From Durusdinium trenchii (Eukaryota; Sar; Dinophyceae; Suessiales; Symbiodiniaceae), in the NCBI GenBank assembly GCA_963970005.1, contig CAXAMN010003047.1, forward strand, positions 205,548 through 269,547: a stretch of 64,000 bases of DNA. Reading direction: 5' to 3'. The notes under the pieces were generated by a model that had not been told where the DNA came from, did no database searches, and saw only the letters and a program-made list of their open reading frames with translations. The first letter of the stretch is position 1, and each line of letters starts with the position of its first letter. The position numbers and the translations under genes are program-made. Below are positions 1 to 10,539 of the stretch, one piece after another.

Positions 1-320
1 ACATGCTGCGCATTGCTGCGCTCAATTTACGAAGAAAGGAATGGAATCAAACAAACTGTTTGGTGAGTGCATGAACATGAATACTAACCAATTGTAATGT
101 TTGCTTCAATGTGGCATGGGAAGTGGTCTCCTACCACTTTCAATATGCAAATGCCAATCTGCACGAGCTGAGGTAGAGACCACAATTGGAGCCTTGGTCG
201 TGCATTGGCAGTCGGCTTAAATGGAGTGGGTGAGAAGCACTCTGTGCACTTAGCTCATCTTAGCTCCTAGCAAAAATTTGCTTTCTCCGGAAAGTCTAAT
301 TTGCATTTACTGCATGCTGA
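1..320. other. no recognised feature
   Basis: Mixed-composition sequence with stops in all frames. I see no convincing exon, repeat or RNA gene here. Confidence 0.4.
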
Positions 321-321
321 C

Positions 322-704
322 TCTTCCCATTCCTCACACGACGTGGAATCAAACCATCACTGTCACTGACAAATTGGCACAAACACGCGGCAAACCAACG
401 GATAAACGATGAATCGTCTGAACCTAGTCGTTCACATTCAGAAACACTGGATGAAAAAGGGAAGGACTTGTGGCCTTCAAGTGGAGATATGCTTGTCGAA
501 AAAGAAACACGAGATCATGCAAATGATTTTGGTCAAAAAGAGCAGTTGCTGCAAATGCCAAAGGCGATTGAAAAGCAAACAAACATGTTCGAACGACTAC
601 TCTGCGTAGCTCCTCGTCCTCACCTCAGCCGCTCGGCCCATATGATGTTGCAACAAGCTTGTCAGACATGTCGTTTGAAGCGTTCCAACGGAATCAAATT
701 GTAA
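322..704 (+). CDS. possible exon, charged protein, unknown
   Basis: This frame is open for about 127 codons between a TGA just upstream and a TAA at 702-704. Its middle part is rich in Glu, Lys, Asp and Gln (for example SETLDEKGKDLW and KEQLLQMPKAIEKQ), as a real soluble or coiled-coil segment would be. No family was recognised. The true exon may be shorter, because splice sites were not resolved and a second frame is open over the last 120 nt. Confidence 0.35.
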
Positions 705-1459
705 ACCTTTAGTGTTTGCTTGCTTTTCATTTGAGTAGTCAAGTCCAAGACCTCCGGATTGAAACCACTTCGACATGCCAACAAAATCAGGGCTCCAAGT
801 TCATTCTGGGCAACGGGCTTTCTTTCCTGGAAAGGCAACAAATTTGACACTTTGTTCGAGAGGATGAGCTTTTGTGGTGAACAGCTTCCCAGCAAATACT
901 TGTGCGGTACATCAGGTCGACACTCAAGCCAATCTCTGCCAAAATATGTGCCCACAAGATCCTACATAGGGAGTTGATGGGAGTTGGAACAGTTGCTGAG
1001 CTCCTGCATTGTTGTGCGCCCAAAGCATTCAAGCAATCTAGGAGCGGAGTTGGTGCTTACGTCAAAGACTTGAGAACGTCAACCCTCCACAACAGGCCTC
1101 AGAGTCATTGGTGTGGCAACCTCATCGTCATGGTCATGGTCGTTCGGATAAAGCTTGATCCAACGTCCAAGACTACTACCAGGACTGCAAATTAAGGAAG
1201 GTTCCAACTTGGGGATCGGACAAAGGCTTCACATGAATTGACAAACGACTACAGTAAACACAATGAGTCTAATAATACAAGTGTATAAATCGCTATTCTT
1301 CCAATATCTTCCAATCTGATCTTCCAATCTGTCTACTGAGGAGCTGGCCACCTGCACAAGGTTCTCTGTGTCTGCATCTAATGCACCTAAGTTGTTACTT
1401 CGAACTGAGACACAGACTATACGAGAAGTCACAACGCCACTCTGAACGCCTTTGGAATG
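705..1459. other. gene-poor stretch with short overlapping frames
   Basis: Frames of 60-100 codons overlap on both strands (for example plus 902-1195), but none shows a consistent residue pattern with usable splice sites. It may hold one plus-strand exon near 890-1090. I cannot choose a frame. Confidence 0.3.
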
Positions 1460-1620
1460 AAAGATTCCGGGGGGGGTAGGCCACTAGTCGAGGTAGGTAG
1501 GGTTAGGTTAGGTTAGGTTAGGTAGGTAGTAGTAGGTAGGTAGGTAGCTAGTAGAGAGAGGTAGCTAGTAGTTTAAGTAGCTAGTAGTATGGATGCAGGA
1601 TAGCTTAGGCTTTAGGGCGG
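1460..1620 (+). repeat. GGTTA/GGTA microsatellite with CTAGTAG tail
   Basis: A run of G is followed by about four GGTTA pentamers at 1500-1523, then GGTAGGTAG and repeated GTAGCTAGTAG units. It ends in a segment that, reversed, resembles the TCCTGC-TCCA element seen at 20.8 and 36.3 kb. The pentamer differs from the TTTAGGG telomere repeat expected in dinoflagellates, so this is not a telomere. Confidence 0.75.
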
Positions 1621-2430
1621 TGGCGGGAGCTTCCCTGAAGAAGCGCTCGCACTAATGATGTGGTTCCTAGACTTCTGGGGAAACTTAACCTGTCTCAGGT
1701 CCTGCGCTCGAACTTGAAAGGGTCCAAAATGCCGGCTAGTATATAAGAGCAACCAGCTGGAAACCACCCTGGTTTCATATCAATTCGGAGAGTGGTCAAA
1801 GCACAACTCAGTTTGACAACTCAAACCAACGCAGCAAAGCCGAGACACAATAGCGTGGATTGGGTGGTCTCGCTGAGTAGCATCGAGAGTCAGAATCAAC
1901 TGGACGAGCCTGCACAAGAGATCGTGGTATCAGTTTCGACGGAGAGCATCACAAGTGGTTGTTTGACGATTGATCATCATGCTCATAATCTATCAAGCGC
2001 CACTGAAAATGGGCAGCAACGATACACCGGGTTTTTGGCACAAGCTCTCTTAACGTACCCCTGCCTTTACATCCACCTTCAGTGCTTTGGAATTGCGCTT
2101 GCCCTGGCAGTGCACTTGAAAATCTTGAAATGGGCACAAAACGTTTGGAGCAAGTCCGGATGCTTGACATTTGACAATGTCTGATGCTCTTCGAAACAAA
2201 CACTCTCAAACAGACAAGCGTACTTATGCAGAATACTTGCATAGAGAGCTCTGGCAGCATTGCACACAATAGTTGTGTCTTTGGAGTGCCTTTACCCCTT
2301 TCCCTGCTTGTCACATTGGAGGAGCGCCAAGGATACGACAATCGTCCCATGTCAATGTGAGCATGAACCTCTTTAGCAGACTGCGCGTTTTTGAAAGCTT
2401 GCATGCTTCATTAACTGCTACGTACTGTAT
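1621..2430. other. open frames on both strands, no call
   Basis: A 130-codon plus frame (1792-2184) overlaps a 151-codon minus frame (1949-2404). Neither has a recognisable domain or convincing splice junctions. At most one is an exon. Confidence 0.3.
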
Positions 2431-2476
2431 CTGGAGACTATATGCAAATGAACCCTCCAATTGCCACGTTGGGGGC

Positions 2477-2583
2477 CTTCAGCGACAAGCCGCAATGGCG
2501 ACAAAAGTTGGAGTCCGATTTGATCGTGTTGCCACATTGATGGCAGTTGATATCCTCCGACCAAGGGACACTGTACAGGGTCA
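2477..2583 (-). CDS. zinc-ribbon exon
   Basis: The minus strand encodes NCHQCGNTIKSDSNFCRHCG at 2489-2548: two CxxC knuckles ten residues apart, the spacing of the short zinc-ribbon motif that is abundant in dinoflagellate proteins. The likely acceptor is GCAG at about 2584-2587 and the donor GC at 2475-2476 (CTGAAG|GCCCCC). The likely role is metal-supported protein or nucleic-acid contact. The parent protein is unknown because neighbouring exons were not found. Confidence 0.55.
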
Positions 2584-2639
2584 CTGCAAACAGACCTTGT
2601 AGGCCTAAAGACCTGATACTGAACTGACAATACCATACA

Positions 2640-2700
2640 TCTAGGTTGGAGGCCAATCTAGAATGGAGGCCATCGCAATTAGGTTGGAGGCCATGGCTTG
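2640..2700 (-). repeat. GGTTGGAGGCCAT repeat, about 2.5 copies
   Basis: Reverse orientation of the 21-nt family that forms the large array at 57.7 kb: ggttggaggcca recurs at 2644, 2663 and 2682 with diverged spacers. Confidence 0.7.
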
Positions 2701-2905
2701 TAATCTCCCAAGGTCTCTTGGCCGTCTTGGCTCTCTCAAGCTCGTGCCGGTCCTTCACAGAGATGTGAATATTCGCTGGGCGCCTCAGGGGTTTTGAAGA
2801 CTGGCGCTTATCAGCTCAAGATGGGGCAGAACACCTCTACTTACTGTACCCGTTGGAAGTTGCGACAAAAGGGCAAAGTTGGGTGCTTGGGACACATACA
2901 TTTTT

Positions 2906-2938
2906 ACATTACTTGGCATTACATTACATTACATTATC
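2906..2938 (+). repeat. TTACA microsatellite
   Basis: Consecutive cattacatt pentamer units form a short simple repeat. The surrounding 2.7-3.2 kb has overlapping short frames on both strands and no clear exon. Confidence 0.7.
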
Positions 2939-3229
2939 TTGTTGTGAATCCATCCAAACAGTTCCACCATGTGATCAGGGTTCAGTCGCTGCAGGACCGA
3001 CTGTGGGCAGTCACCAGTGGCTTTGGAGGAAGCAACAAGTTCTGCGCACCGCACAACATGGAAGATCATGGAAACGAGGAAAACGGCTGTTTGCTGTCGA
3101 GTTTCAAGCGTAGAAGCTGTTCTCCCCTGCATAATAGTACATGCTCACTTCGCATGTGAGGAGCGCCATCACACACTTATTGACATGCGTACTGAACTGA
3201 ACGCCGCTGGCCTCACGACAACCTAAGGA

Positions 3230-4130
3230 ACCAGAATCCTGAAAGATCCCCCTTCGTACCGACAGCTAAGGTTGATCCCCAGGATTTTACGTATTAAAAT
3301 CCTACTGAACCAAGGTGACTTTGTATTTTTTCATTGGTTCCCTAGCCTTTTTTCCCAACGGGTTTTTTTTGTAAAATCCTTTGGACCGACGTGTGTTCAG
3401 GGGGTTGGGAACCAAGGAAAAAAACAAGGAGTCCAGGCTGATCAAACGTTTAGTAAAATCCTGGGTATCTACCTTAGCTGGTCCCTCCAGTGCCCTCCCA
3501 AAGGCACTCAAGCAGCGAGCGTGTTTTTTCGACTGTACCACTGTTTACATTTAAAGAACAAATGGTTACATGGCCCCATACGCAAGCCATCATTTGATTA
3601 AATTGATTGCATCTTATGTTGTATATACAGCATGTGTATCTATCAGCCGAGCAGATACTGTAAGATCTGTAAGCAAATGCTGCAACGAAGTTGGCGACAA
3701 GCACAGCCACAGCAAAAAGCGTCCTCTCCAGTATCTCTGGGATATCTAAAATCCTAGCTCAACCCCAGCATCTCTACCTTGTGAGTTCCTACAATTTTAG
3801 TGAATCCTGTAGTCTTACGTGTTTTTGGAATCCTGGCGCCTTACCCTGAGCAACAGGATTTCAAAAAAGCCCCATTTCTTGTGTATCTTCCTGGGGTCCT
3901 ACCTGACTTCCTTATCAGCGAATTTTTTCGAATGTTTTTTTCTGAAATTATCACGTCTACCCCTAGGATTTCAGTATGGCGCAACCAAGGGGGATCTGAA
4001 AGGTCAAGAGAGGGGGCCTGGGCACCTGTAGTTAAAGGCAAAAATTCCAATTTCACGAGACGACGAACAGGTCGAAGTGACGGCGATCGCTCTTGTCTGC
4101 AGAATGCACTAGCCCTTTAAAGAAAATGAG
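3230..4130. other. AT-rich patch with recurring AAAATCCT
   Basis: AT-rich relative to its flanks, with homopolymer T and A runs. The octamer AAAATCCT or its complement AGGATTTT recurs near 3280, 3296, 3373, 3452 and 3749, with shorter AATCCT/AGGATTTC variants at 3800-3970. No exon is evident. It may be a decayed repeat element. Confidence 0.45.
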
Positions 4131-5379
4131 GGTAACAGCTTGTAAACATCACAACCAAGCAGGTACGTGATCCCAGCGTCCCAGGATCATATCAGCCATG
4201 GAATGCAGCCCTCTTCGTTGGACAACCAACTGCATCCATGGGGTTGTCCCCCTGCTCAAAGGGAAAAAGGCAAAAATCAAATCCAAAAGGATCCCTGTGA
4301 CTCCAAGGGTTACACCCACAATCACTAACTCTGCGTCTGTTTTGCACGCAATATGTGGATTTTGTATGATGTTGTTCTGGTTTCCAGGAGCTCAGTTCTG
4401 CTGCCGGACGTAGCGAATGTATTTTGGTTTTGGCTCAACTTTAATGCGTCGCGTATACAAACTGCATCTAGGTATCAATGTACACATTAAAATGTCAACA
4501 TGTCCCTCGGTAGCAACAAAGCAAGGCTGGACGTGTCCAAATGTTCAACATCGAGTGAAGATCTTGATGGTCTCAGGTCTTAGGTATGCTGGTGGACCCG
4601 GTTGACTACAGAAAAATCACAGCCATTCTTATACTATATACTATATCTTTCATCTCAGCCATCTGAGCCAAGAACTTTTCATCCGTCTTTTCAGGTAATC
4701 GAGAGGTTTGCATCTCTGCAGGAGGAGCCTCTACAGCGTGGATCCGCTTTCAGACGCTCTCCTTCAATAGCCCGATTCAACAAAGTCTACACTGGTGGGC
4801 ATGGTTGCCGCTTCCTTTGGATCAAATGACTTATGTGTTATATATATATATATTTATTTAAGATTAACTATTGAACATGAAACAGCAAAACCTCTTTGGA
4901 GAAACCCCACGTTCGTGCTCGACTGACTGCACCAATGCTCTGGTCAAAACATGCGGGGCGAAGTTGCAAGGAGAGCGACTGCCTGTGGCTTCCCATCATG
5001 CTTACCATGGCATGCTAGACAGGATGATTTAATTTGATTCTGTTGGTTTCGGCATGAACTTCCTTGCTAGTGCCAGAAAGCAATGCATTGTTGCACACTC
5101 TGCCACTTCTTACCAAAAAACAAAGACATATTGCGAGGCTACAGTACAAATTACATAGGTTTGAGTCCTGGTGAAGCTTCCTAGACCGTCAGAGCATGAA
5201 TCCTGATGAATCAAGTCACCGTATCTGCATACGTGACTCAGGCTGCGCCTCTTCAATCAAGTTCTCCCGCACATCTCTCGGCAACGGGACCTTCAAGCAA
5301 GGTTCAGTTTTTCAGGCTCATGTCAATGGTAAACATCTAATTGAGGAAACAAACCACCACTAGATTCGTGGCAGAGAGG
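4131..5379. other. no recognised gene
   Basis: Short frames only, plus a TA microsatellite at about 4838-4852. Nothing else is supported. Confidence 0.35.
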
Positions 5380-5535
5380 ACAACTACGCTTCAACTGAAA
5401 TGACGCGCCAAAAGCATGGGTTTCTACCCGGCCCTCCTTGCACATTGAAATTCCATTAAAGCCCCTTGCCTGTGGAGCATTTGCCACAGGTGCCTGAATT
5501 GGCAAGCTCCATTCAAACCGGATCACCCCCAAGAA
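5380..5535 (-). pseudogene. degenerate copy of module exon 1
   Basis: The minus frame contains VIRFE, APVANAPQARGF and CKEGR, matching VIGFE, APAANAPQACGF and AKRE of the three intact exon-1 copies further upstream, but with different spacing and without the shared splice junctions. It is best read as an old diverged copy at the downstream end of the array. It could still be a functional, strongly divergent exon. Confidence 0.5.
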
Positions 5536-5539
5536 GGCA

Positions 5540-6480
5540 GTTCAACGTGACCGCGTAATCGACTTCCACAAGCTATGACGAATGTGCTGGGACAGTGTTT
5601 TCCTGGTTAAACCTGCCTAGACCTCATATAGGCCTCATACATCCCTACATGTCGAAGCACTAGACACCTAGCACACCACACGTTTGCACGACTGCATCAT
5701 ATTTCAGCAAATCCATGCAAATCCAGTGAAAAAATGAATTCCTAATCCTGTACAGTGTTCGTCTTTACTCAATGATGTGTCTTGTTTAGGTTAGGTTTCA
5801 TACACACTCATACACATAATTTTGTGTTCATGCTTGTTTCATTCAGTTCAAACTTTGAACACATTCCTCCAGGGCTCCCCAGAACTGGACGTCTGTAGCA
5901 TATTCAAACTTAAACGTGTCTCATTCACTTCGTTGCTCCCAAGCTCCCCATAGCTCCCCATAGCTAGACGCCCGTTTAGCGTCGGATTCGTTGAATTCCC
6001 GTAGTATGCTGTAGTCCTTGATAGTATTGTGGCTGACATAGGATATGACAGGGACAAAAAATATAGGTCCACCGCCCACCACACATCCTATCTACAGTCG
6101 AGAGAGCAGCGATGCTGGGGGATGTGGCGGCGGCGAGAGGCAACCATTGGCAGTGACAAGTAGCAATCACAATCAGACCCAAGCAACCATCATACGATTT
6201 CAATTGCTTAGATGTGCTTGGTGATCCAAACATCGTCTTCAAACTCCTACCACCCACCCAGATTGGAAAACAAGTCGGGAGATAGGTCTTCACAGCTTCA
6301 GAGCTTTGCCCAAGAGCCCAGGATCGCACCAAAATGGAATGTTCTGGCCCACTCTTTAATCGAGAAGAACCACAGAATGAAGCAACATGAAATTGTTTGG
6401 ACAAAACCTGGGAAATGATCCGCAGCGAGCAAGGTTGTCCAAACTTGAATCCTGGACAGGTCAACTGTAGGAGCTTGCAA
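5540..6480. other. no confident exon
   Basis: A 205-codon minus frame begins inside the module and runs on downstream to 5976, but most of it is intron-like with no domain. Confidence 0.3.
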
Positions 6481-6500
6481 CTACGGATAAAACATGCAAC

Positions 6501-6571
6501 CCTCCGTTTCACAGCCTGTTTCCTTGTTGATACAACGAGAGTTCTATCAGGAGCAGCCGCCTGCAAGCCAG
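6501..6571 (-). CDS. module exon 2, copy A
   Basis: 71-nt exon reading GLQAAAPDRTLVV then KQAVKRR. The acceptor is CTCAG at 6572-6576 and the donor GT at 6499-6500. It enters in phase 1, matching the end of exon 1, and leaves in phase 0, so the exon pair is phase-symmetric. Homologous exons lie at 8497-8570, 9729-9802 and (degenerate) 10321-10390. Function unknown. Confidence 0.6.
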
Positions 6572-7003
6572 CTGAGCATGAGGCAGGTTGCACTATGGAC
6601 GCATGACTTTGACAGTCTTGAATATCGACAATCCAAGAATATCCAAGAAAACCAATCTCCTCAAATTCTCAGCAAGCAAACTGAGTTTGATTGAGAACAA
6701 CAAATGTGCAAAGACACTGAACATAAAAATACTGTATACGGTATACGTATGTATTTGCACATTGTACCCATACCTGCCATACCGGGTCTCGTGTTGAAGG
6801 TGCACGTCTGCATGTGTTCACGCTTGGCATTCCACCGAAAACCGCAAGCCTGCGGAGCGTTTGCTGCTGGTGCCTCAAAGCCATGAAAGATTCCGTGCAT
6901 CGCAACAGAGTCGTGCAAGCACTGTTCAAACCCGATCACCGTCTCAATTTCTAGCACTTCCTGTATTTTGTAGAAAAGATGCTATTTCACTACATCATCC
7001 ATA
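6552..7003 (-). repeat. duplicated segment, copy A
   Basis: About 450 bp almost identical to 8551-9001, with a constant offset of 1998 over exon 1 and one 1-nt indel near 6664. It spans part of exon 2, the 211-nt intron, exon 1 and its acceptor flank. Similarity falls off outside. Confidence 0.9.
6783..6960 (-). CDS. module exon 1, copy A
   Basis: 178-nt exon of 59 codons plus one base. It starts EVLEIETVIGFEQCLHD and includes GFEAPAANAPQACGFRWNAK and CTFNTRP. The acceptor is AATACAG at 6961-6967 and the donor GTATGG starts at 6782. Three cysteines are conserved in all intact copies. The intron to exon 2 is 6572-6782 (211 nt, GT-AG). No known domain was recognised; a small Cys-containing extracellular domain is a guess. 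Copies of identical length lie at 8781-8958 and 10056-10233. Confidence 0.7.
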
Positions 7004-7112
7004 CCTGCATGACGCAACATGGCGCTGTCTCAACCAGCAAAGACATGCAAAAACCACAGTTGCAGTGTTCGGGGTGAATGAAACGCAGCAAACATTAGCG
7101 TATTCTCATGCA

Positions 7113-7225
7113 GTTTGAGTAAAGCTGAGGATGATGAAGATGAGGATGAAGATGAGGGCAAGGGCAAGAACAACGACGAGAATGATGATGAAATGAGGAT
7201 GAGGAACAGCATGAAGATGAGGAAT
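7113..7225 (+). repeat. GATGAG/GATGAA purine-rich low complexity
   Basis: Repeated GATGAG, GATGAA and GATGAT triplet pairs translate as an acidic run on plus and poly-Ser on minus. A weaker continuation lies at 7421-7480. Treated as simple sequence, not a gene. Confidence 0.6.
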
Positions 7226-8480
7226 AGTCGCGGAGGATCAGGATCTGCTTGTGGTCCCCTCATTGAAATTTATTGGGTGTTGTTCTCACGGGTTGCATAC
7301 GTCTTGACAGGCAAGATGAACAACTGACGTTGGTGAAAGGACTAAATTTCATCCTGACCATCTGAACTCTGTGGCCTGGGTTTTCATGGTTGTCAGCCAG
7401 CTGAACCCAAAAGGCTTGACGATGAGGATGGAAGAGAGCATGAATCAGGATCGGAATGGATCACGAAGAGGATGGATCATTATGTGGCTTGGAATCTGTA
7501 GCAAGGCACATGCCCATGAAATATCGCAAGTGTTCACGGGGCAGCGTTGGCGTGTTTCGCACGATTTCGAGGTTCCGTGGGCTTGAGTCATTGAGAGGGA
7601 TTGTGGGGTTGGGGTTGGCAGGGTATGCTCTTTTGTTCTTTTCTACTTGTTTGCTTGCTCGCTTATATGTATGATTCATTCTTGATGAGTAACTTGCTTG
7701 TTGTTTGCGTTAGCTTACGTTCTTTGATTTGTCCTTCTGATTATTTTTCAGTGATTTCACTTTACTTGTGAAAAGTGTCTTCTCGTGCCTTTGCACTTCA
7801 TATGTAGGCCACGTTTCCGCAACGCTTCTCCGTTAAAACACATGAACAAGTGAACTAAATATTAGAGATAGGCTAGGTGCCACTACCTATCAAACATTGC
7901 TTCTATCTACAGGTGAGTAATTACCCAACATTACAACTGATAGATAGATATGTATATATATAAATGGACGCTACTACAATTACCACTAGTGTATTCTTTC
8001 TACTGCTACCACTACCACTCCAATTGTGAGTAACTATGATAACACTATAAAATACCAATGATTACTACTGAATACTGCTACTCTTGCACCTGCTCCTGCT
8101 TCATTGCTCTTGCTAGTGACTGGTACTGGTAGTCCTAGTACTTGTCAGTGTTGTCTCGAAGACGGAGGATAAGGGGGGCCAAAACCAACCGCGGGATGTC
8201 TGGAAGCACAAAAAGAAACGGGCTGCGACCTGGTTCTAGTTTCTGTTGATGGTGTCGCTGCTGTTTTTCTTGTTATCTTTCTCTTCTCTGGCCGTTATCA
8301 TTACAAACCTATTCTTTTTGGTTTTTGCCATCGCTATTGTTGTCTCTATCAAGGTTGAGTGGCATTGTGCAATTTTCTCATCGTTCAGGACAATCCTCTT
8401 CCTCCACACTAAATACATGTTCGGATAGAGGAAAGCAAACTCGTACATACCTTGACTCCCATTCTGTCAGCGGGCAAGAA
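7226..8480. other. no confident gene; TAC/CTA-rich tract
   Basis: Contains TACTAC and CTGCTAC-rich simple sequence at about 7960-8140 and short frames. It lies between module copies A and B, so it would be a long intron if the array is one gene. Confidence 0.35.
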
Positions 8481-8496
8481 ACGAAAACTGTTCGAC

Positions 8497-8570
8497 TGTG
8501 CGTTTGACGGCCTCCTTCCTCGTTGATAGGACAGGAGCTGTTCGACCAGGAGCAGCCGCCTGCAAGCCAG
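8497..8570 (-). CDS. module exon 2, copy B
   Basis: 74-nt exon reading GLQAAAPGRTAPV then KEAVKRT. The acceptor CTCAG ends at 8571 and the donor GT is at 8495-8496. It is one codon longer than copy A and keeps the same phases (1 in, 0 out). Confidence 0.6.
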
Positions 8571-9001
8571 CTGAGCATGAGGCAGGTGGCACTATGGACG
8601 CATGACTTTGACAGTCTTGAATATCGACAATCCAAGAATATCCAAGAAAACCAATCTCCTCAATTCTCAGCAAACAGACTGAGTTTGATTGAGAACAACA
8701 AATGTGCAAAGACACTGAACATAAAAATACTGTATACGGTATACGTATGTATTTGCACATTGTACCCATACCTGCCATACCGGGTCTCGTGTTGAAGGTG
8801 CACGTCTGCATGTGTTCACGCTTGGCATTCCACCGAAAACCGCAAGCCTGCGGAGCGTTTGCTGCTGGTGCCTCAAAGCCATGAAAGATTCCGTGCATCG
8901 CAACAGAGTCGTGCAAGCACTGTTCAAACCCGATCACCGTCTCAATTTCTAGCACTTCCTGTATTTTGTAGAAAAGATGCTATTTCACTACATCATCCAT
9001 A
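8551..9001 (-). repeat. duplicated segment, copy B
   Basis: Partner of 6552-7003. Introns are conserved as closely as exons, so the duplication is recent or has been homogenised by gene conversion. Confidence 0.9.
8781..8958 (-). CDS. module exon 1, copy B
   Basis: 178-nt exon whose protein is identical to copy A over the exon, with the same acceptor and donor (GTATGG). The intron to exon 2 B is 8571-8780 (210 nt). Confidence 0.7.
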
Positions 9002-9109
9002 CATGCATGCACAGCGCATCAATGGCCGCCAGCAAACAGAAAAGAACACCTGATAGAACCCACGAACCCGAATGAACGCACGCACCCCAACACAAATGGC
9101 CAAACGTTG

Positions 9110-9490
9110 TTTGACACTCTTGCGTGGCACCGTCCAAAACGGACATTCTGGGGTGACACTTTTCAGTAGTACTCTTGTAGGACCACTTTTGCTCGACACT
9201 CTTGTGCAAATACTCTTCTACAAGTAGGACACTCTTCTGGAAAACACGGGCGAAGCACTCTTGTGGGGCACTCTTATGGCACACTCTTGTCAGACACGTG
9301 TGAAAAGACTCTTGTAGGATACTCTCTTGTGTGACACTCTGGTTCGAAACTCTTTTTGGAGCACTTTTGTGGGGCACTCTTGTAAGACACTCTTGCTGAA
9401 GCACTCCTGCAGGAGTCTCTGAGGCTCTTGTGGGAAACCCTTGCAAAACACTCTTGCTGACACTCTGTTGCGCAAGGCCTTTGGAGAACA
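9110..9490 (-). repeat. degenerate CACTCTTGT minisatellite
   Basis: About 380 bp in which CACTCTTG or close variants recur every 12-18 bp (for example gcactcttgtggggcactcttatggc). Minus frames are open and give repetitive text such as VSHKS and LQEC. I regard this as repeat translation rather than a protein domain. Confidence 0.8.
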
Positions 9491-9728
9491 CAGGAAATCA
9501 TGCTTCACACTTTGAGAAGTCACGTTTGCATAATTTCACATGAATCCATCCAAGAACTCTTCCGAAAGTTTCCGCCAACGGCAGGAATTCTCAACCCGCT
9601 GCAACGACACACGGAGTAACCACCATCACAAGCGCGACGAGACCTCAGATGAACACAAGTCCAGCCCCCAGACCCCCAGACCACAAACGGGAACGCGTGG
9701 CTACGCATTCGGCAAAAAACATGCGACG

Positions 9729-9802
9729 TGTTCGTTCGACTGCCTCTTCAATCAATGATTGGTTCAAAGGTAATCTACCAGGGGCAGCTGCCTGCAAGTC
9801 AG
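9729..9802 (-). CDS. module exon 2, copy C
   Basis: Reads DLQAAAPGRLPLNQ then EEAVERT. The acceptor CTCAG ends at 9803. The donor GT lies one base later than in the other copies (ACAC|GTCGC), which would change the exit phase, so this copy may be impaired or use a different boundary. Confidence 0.5.
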
Positions 9803-10055
9803 CTGAGGCCGAGGTCATGCAAAGGACACATGACTTTGGCAAGACTAAATATCCATACTTCAATGTGGTAACGGTACGTGTCAGAACCATTCAACATACT
9901 GCAACAACTTTATGCAAAGAACACTTTTAAAACTCCAATTTCAAGTTTTTTGGTGGTTCCTGGAATATCATGGAATATCCAACTCTTCAATCATTTCTGG
10001 AGTTTTAAGTGAGAACAAAAAACTGAAAAGGCAAAAACAAAGCATCTACCCATAC

Positions 10056-10233
10056 CGAGTCTCGTGTTGAAGGTGCACGTCTGCATGTGTTCACGTTTGG
10101 CATTCCACCGAAAAACGCAAGCCTGCGGAGCGTTTGCTGCTGGTGCCTCAAAGCCATGAAAGATTCCGTGCATCGCAACAGAGTCGTGCAAGCACTGTTC
10201 AAACCCGATCACCGTCTCAATTTCTAGCACTTC
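10056..10233 (-). CDS. module exon 1, copy C
   Basis: 178-nt exon of the same length and splice sites as copies A and B, with a few substitutions (ACVFRWNAK, NTRL). Its flanks and intron (9803-10055, 253 nt) differ from A and B, so it is the older paralogue. Confidence 0.7.
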
Positions 10234-10320
10234 CTGTATTTTGTAGATACATGATCCATACATGCACAGCGCAACTCAACAATGGCCGCCAGCAAACAGA
10301 AAACGAAAAAACCATGCAAC

Positions 10321-10390
10321 GCATTGTTCCACTGCCTCTTCAATCAATGATTGGTTCAAAGGTCCTTTACCAGGGGCAGCCGCCTGCAAG
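10321..10390 (-). pseudogene. module exon 2, degenerate copy D
   Basis: Reads LQAAAPGKGPLNQ then EEAVEQC and ends at a GT donor, but has lost four bases beside the acceptor (CAGCTTGCAG instead of CAGCTGGCTTGCAG), which breaks the entry phase. Its exon 1 partner is not seen upstream. Confidence 0.5.
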
Positions 10391-10496
10391 CTGGGATTCA
10401 GGAAGGGACTTCTTTATTGCTAAAGTGTGACAAATTTGCAGCGGTTGCCTCAAAAAGCGTGGGAAATCACGTCACAGCTTTGGAAATTAAGAACTG

Positions 10497-10520
10497 TCTG
10501 TGTGTGTGTGTGTATGTGTC
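10497..10520 (+). repeat. TG microsatellite
   Basis: Short run of alternating TG. Confidence 0.8.
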
Positions 10521-10539
10521 TACTGTGACAAAGTTGCAA

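Noticed and set aside
1500-1525. Possible interstitial telomere (GGTTA pentamers)
   Set aside because: Only about four GGTTA units, merging into GGTA/GTAG simple repeat, and not the TTTAGGG heptamer expected for dinoflagellates.
7030-7327. Acidic plus ORF and poly-Ser minus ORF
   Set aside because: Low-complexity GATGAG sequence; no flanking exon signals.
8988-9491. 167-codon minus ORF
   Set aside because: Most of it is translated degenerate CACTCTTGT repeat.
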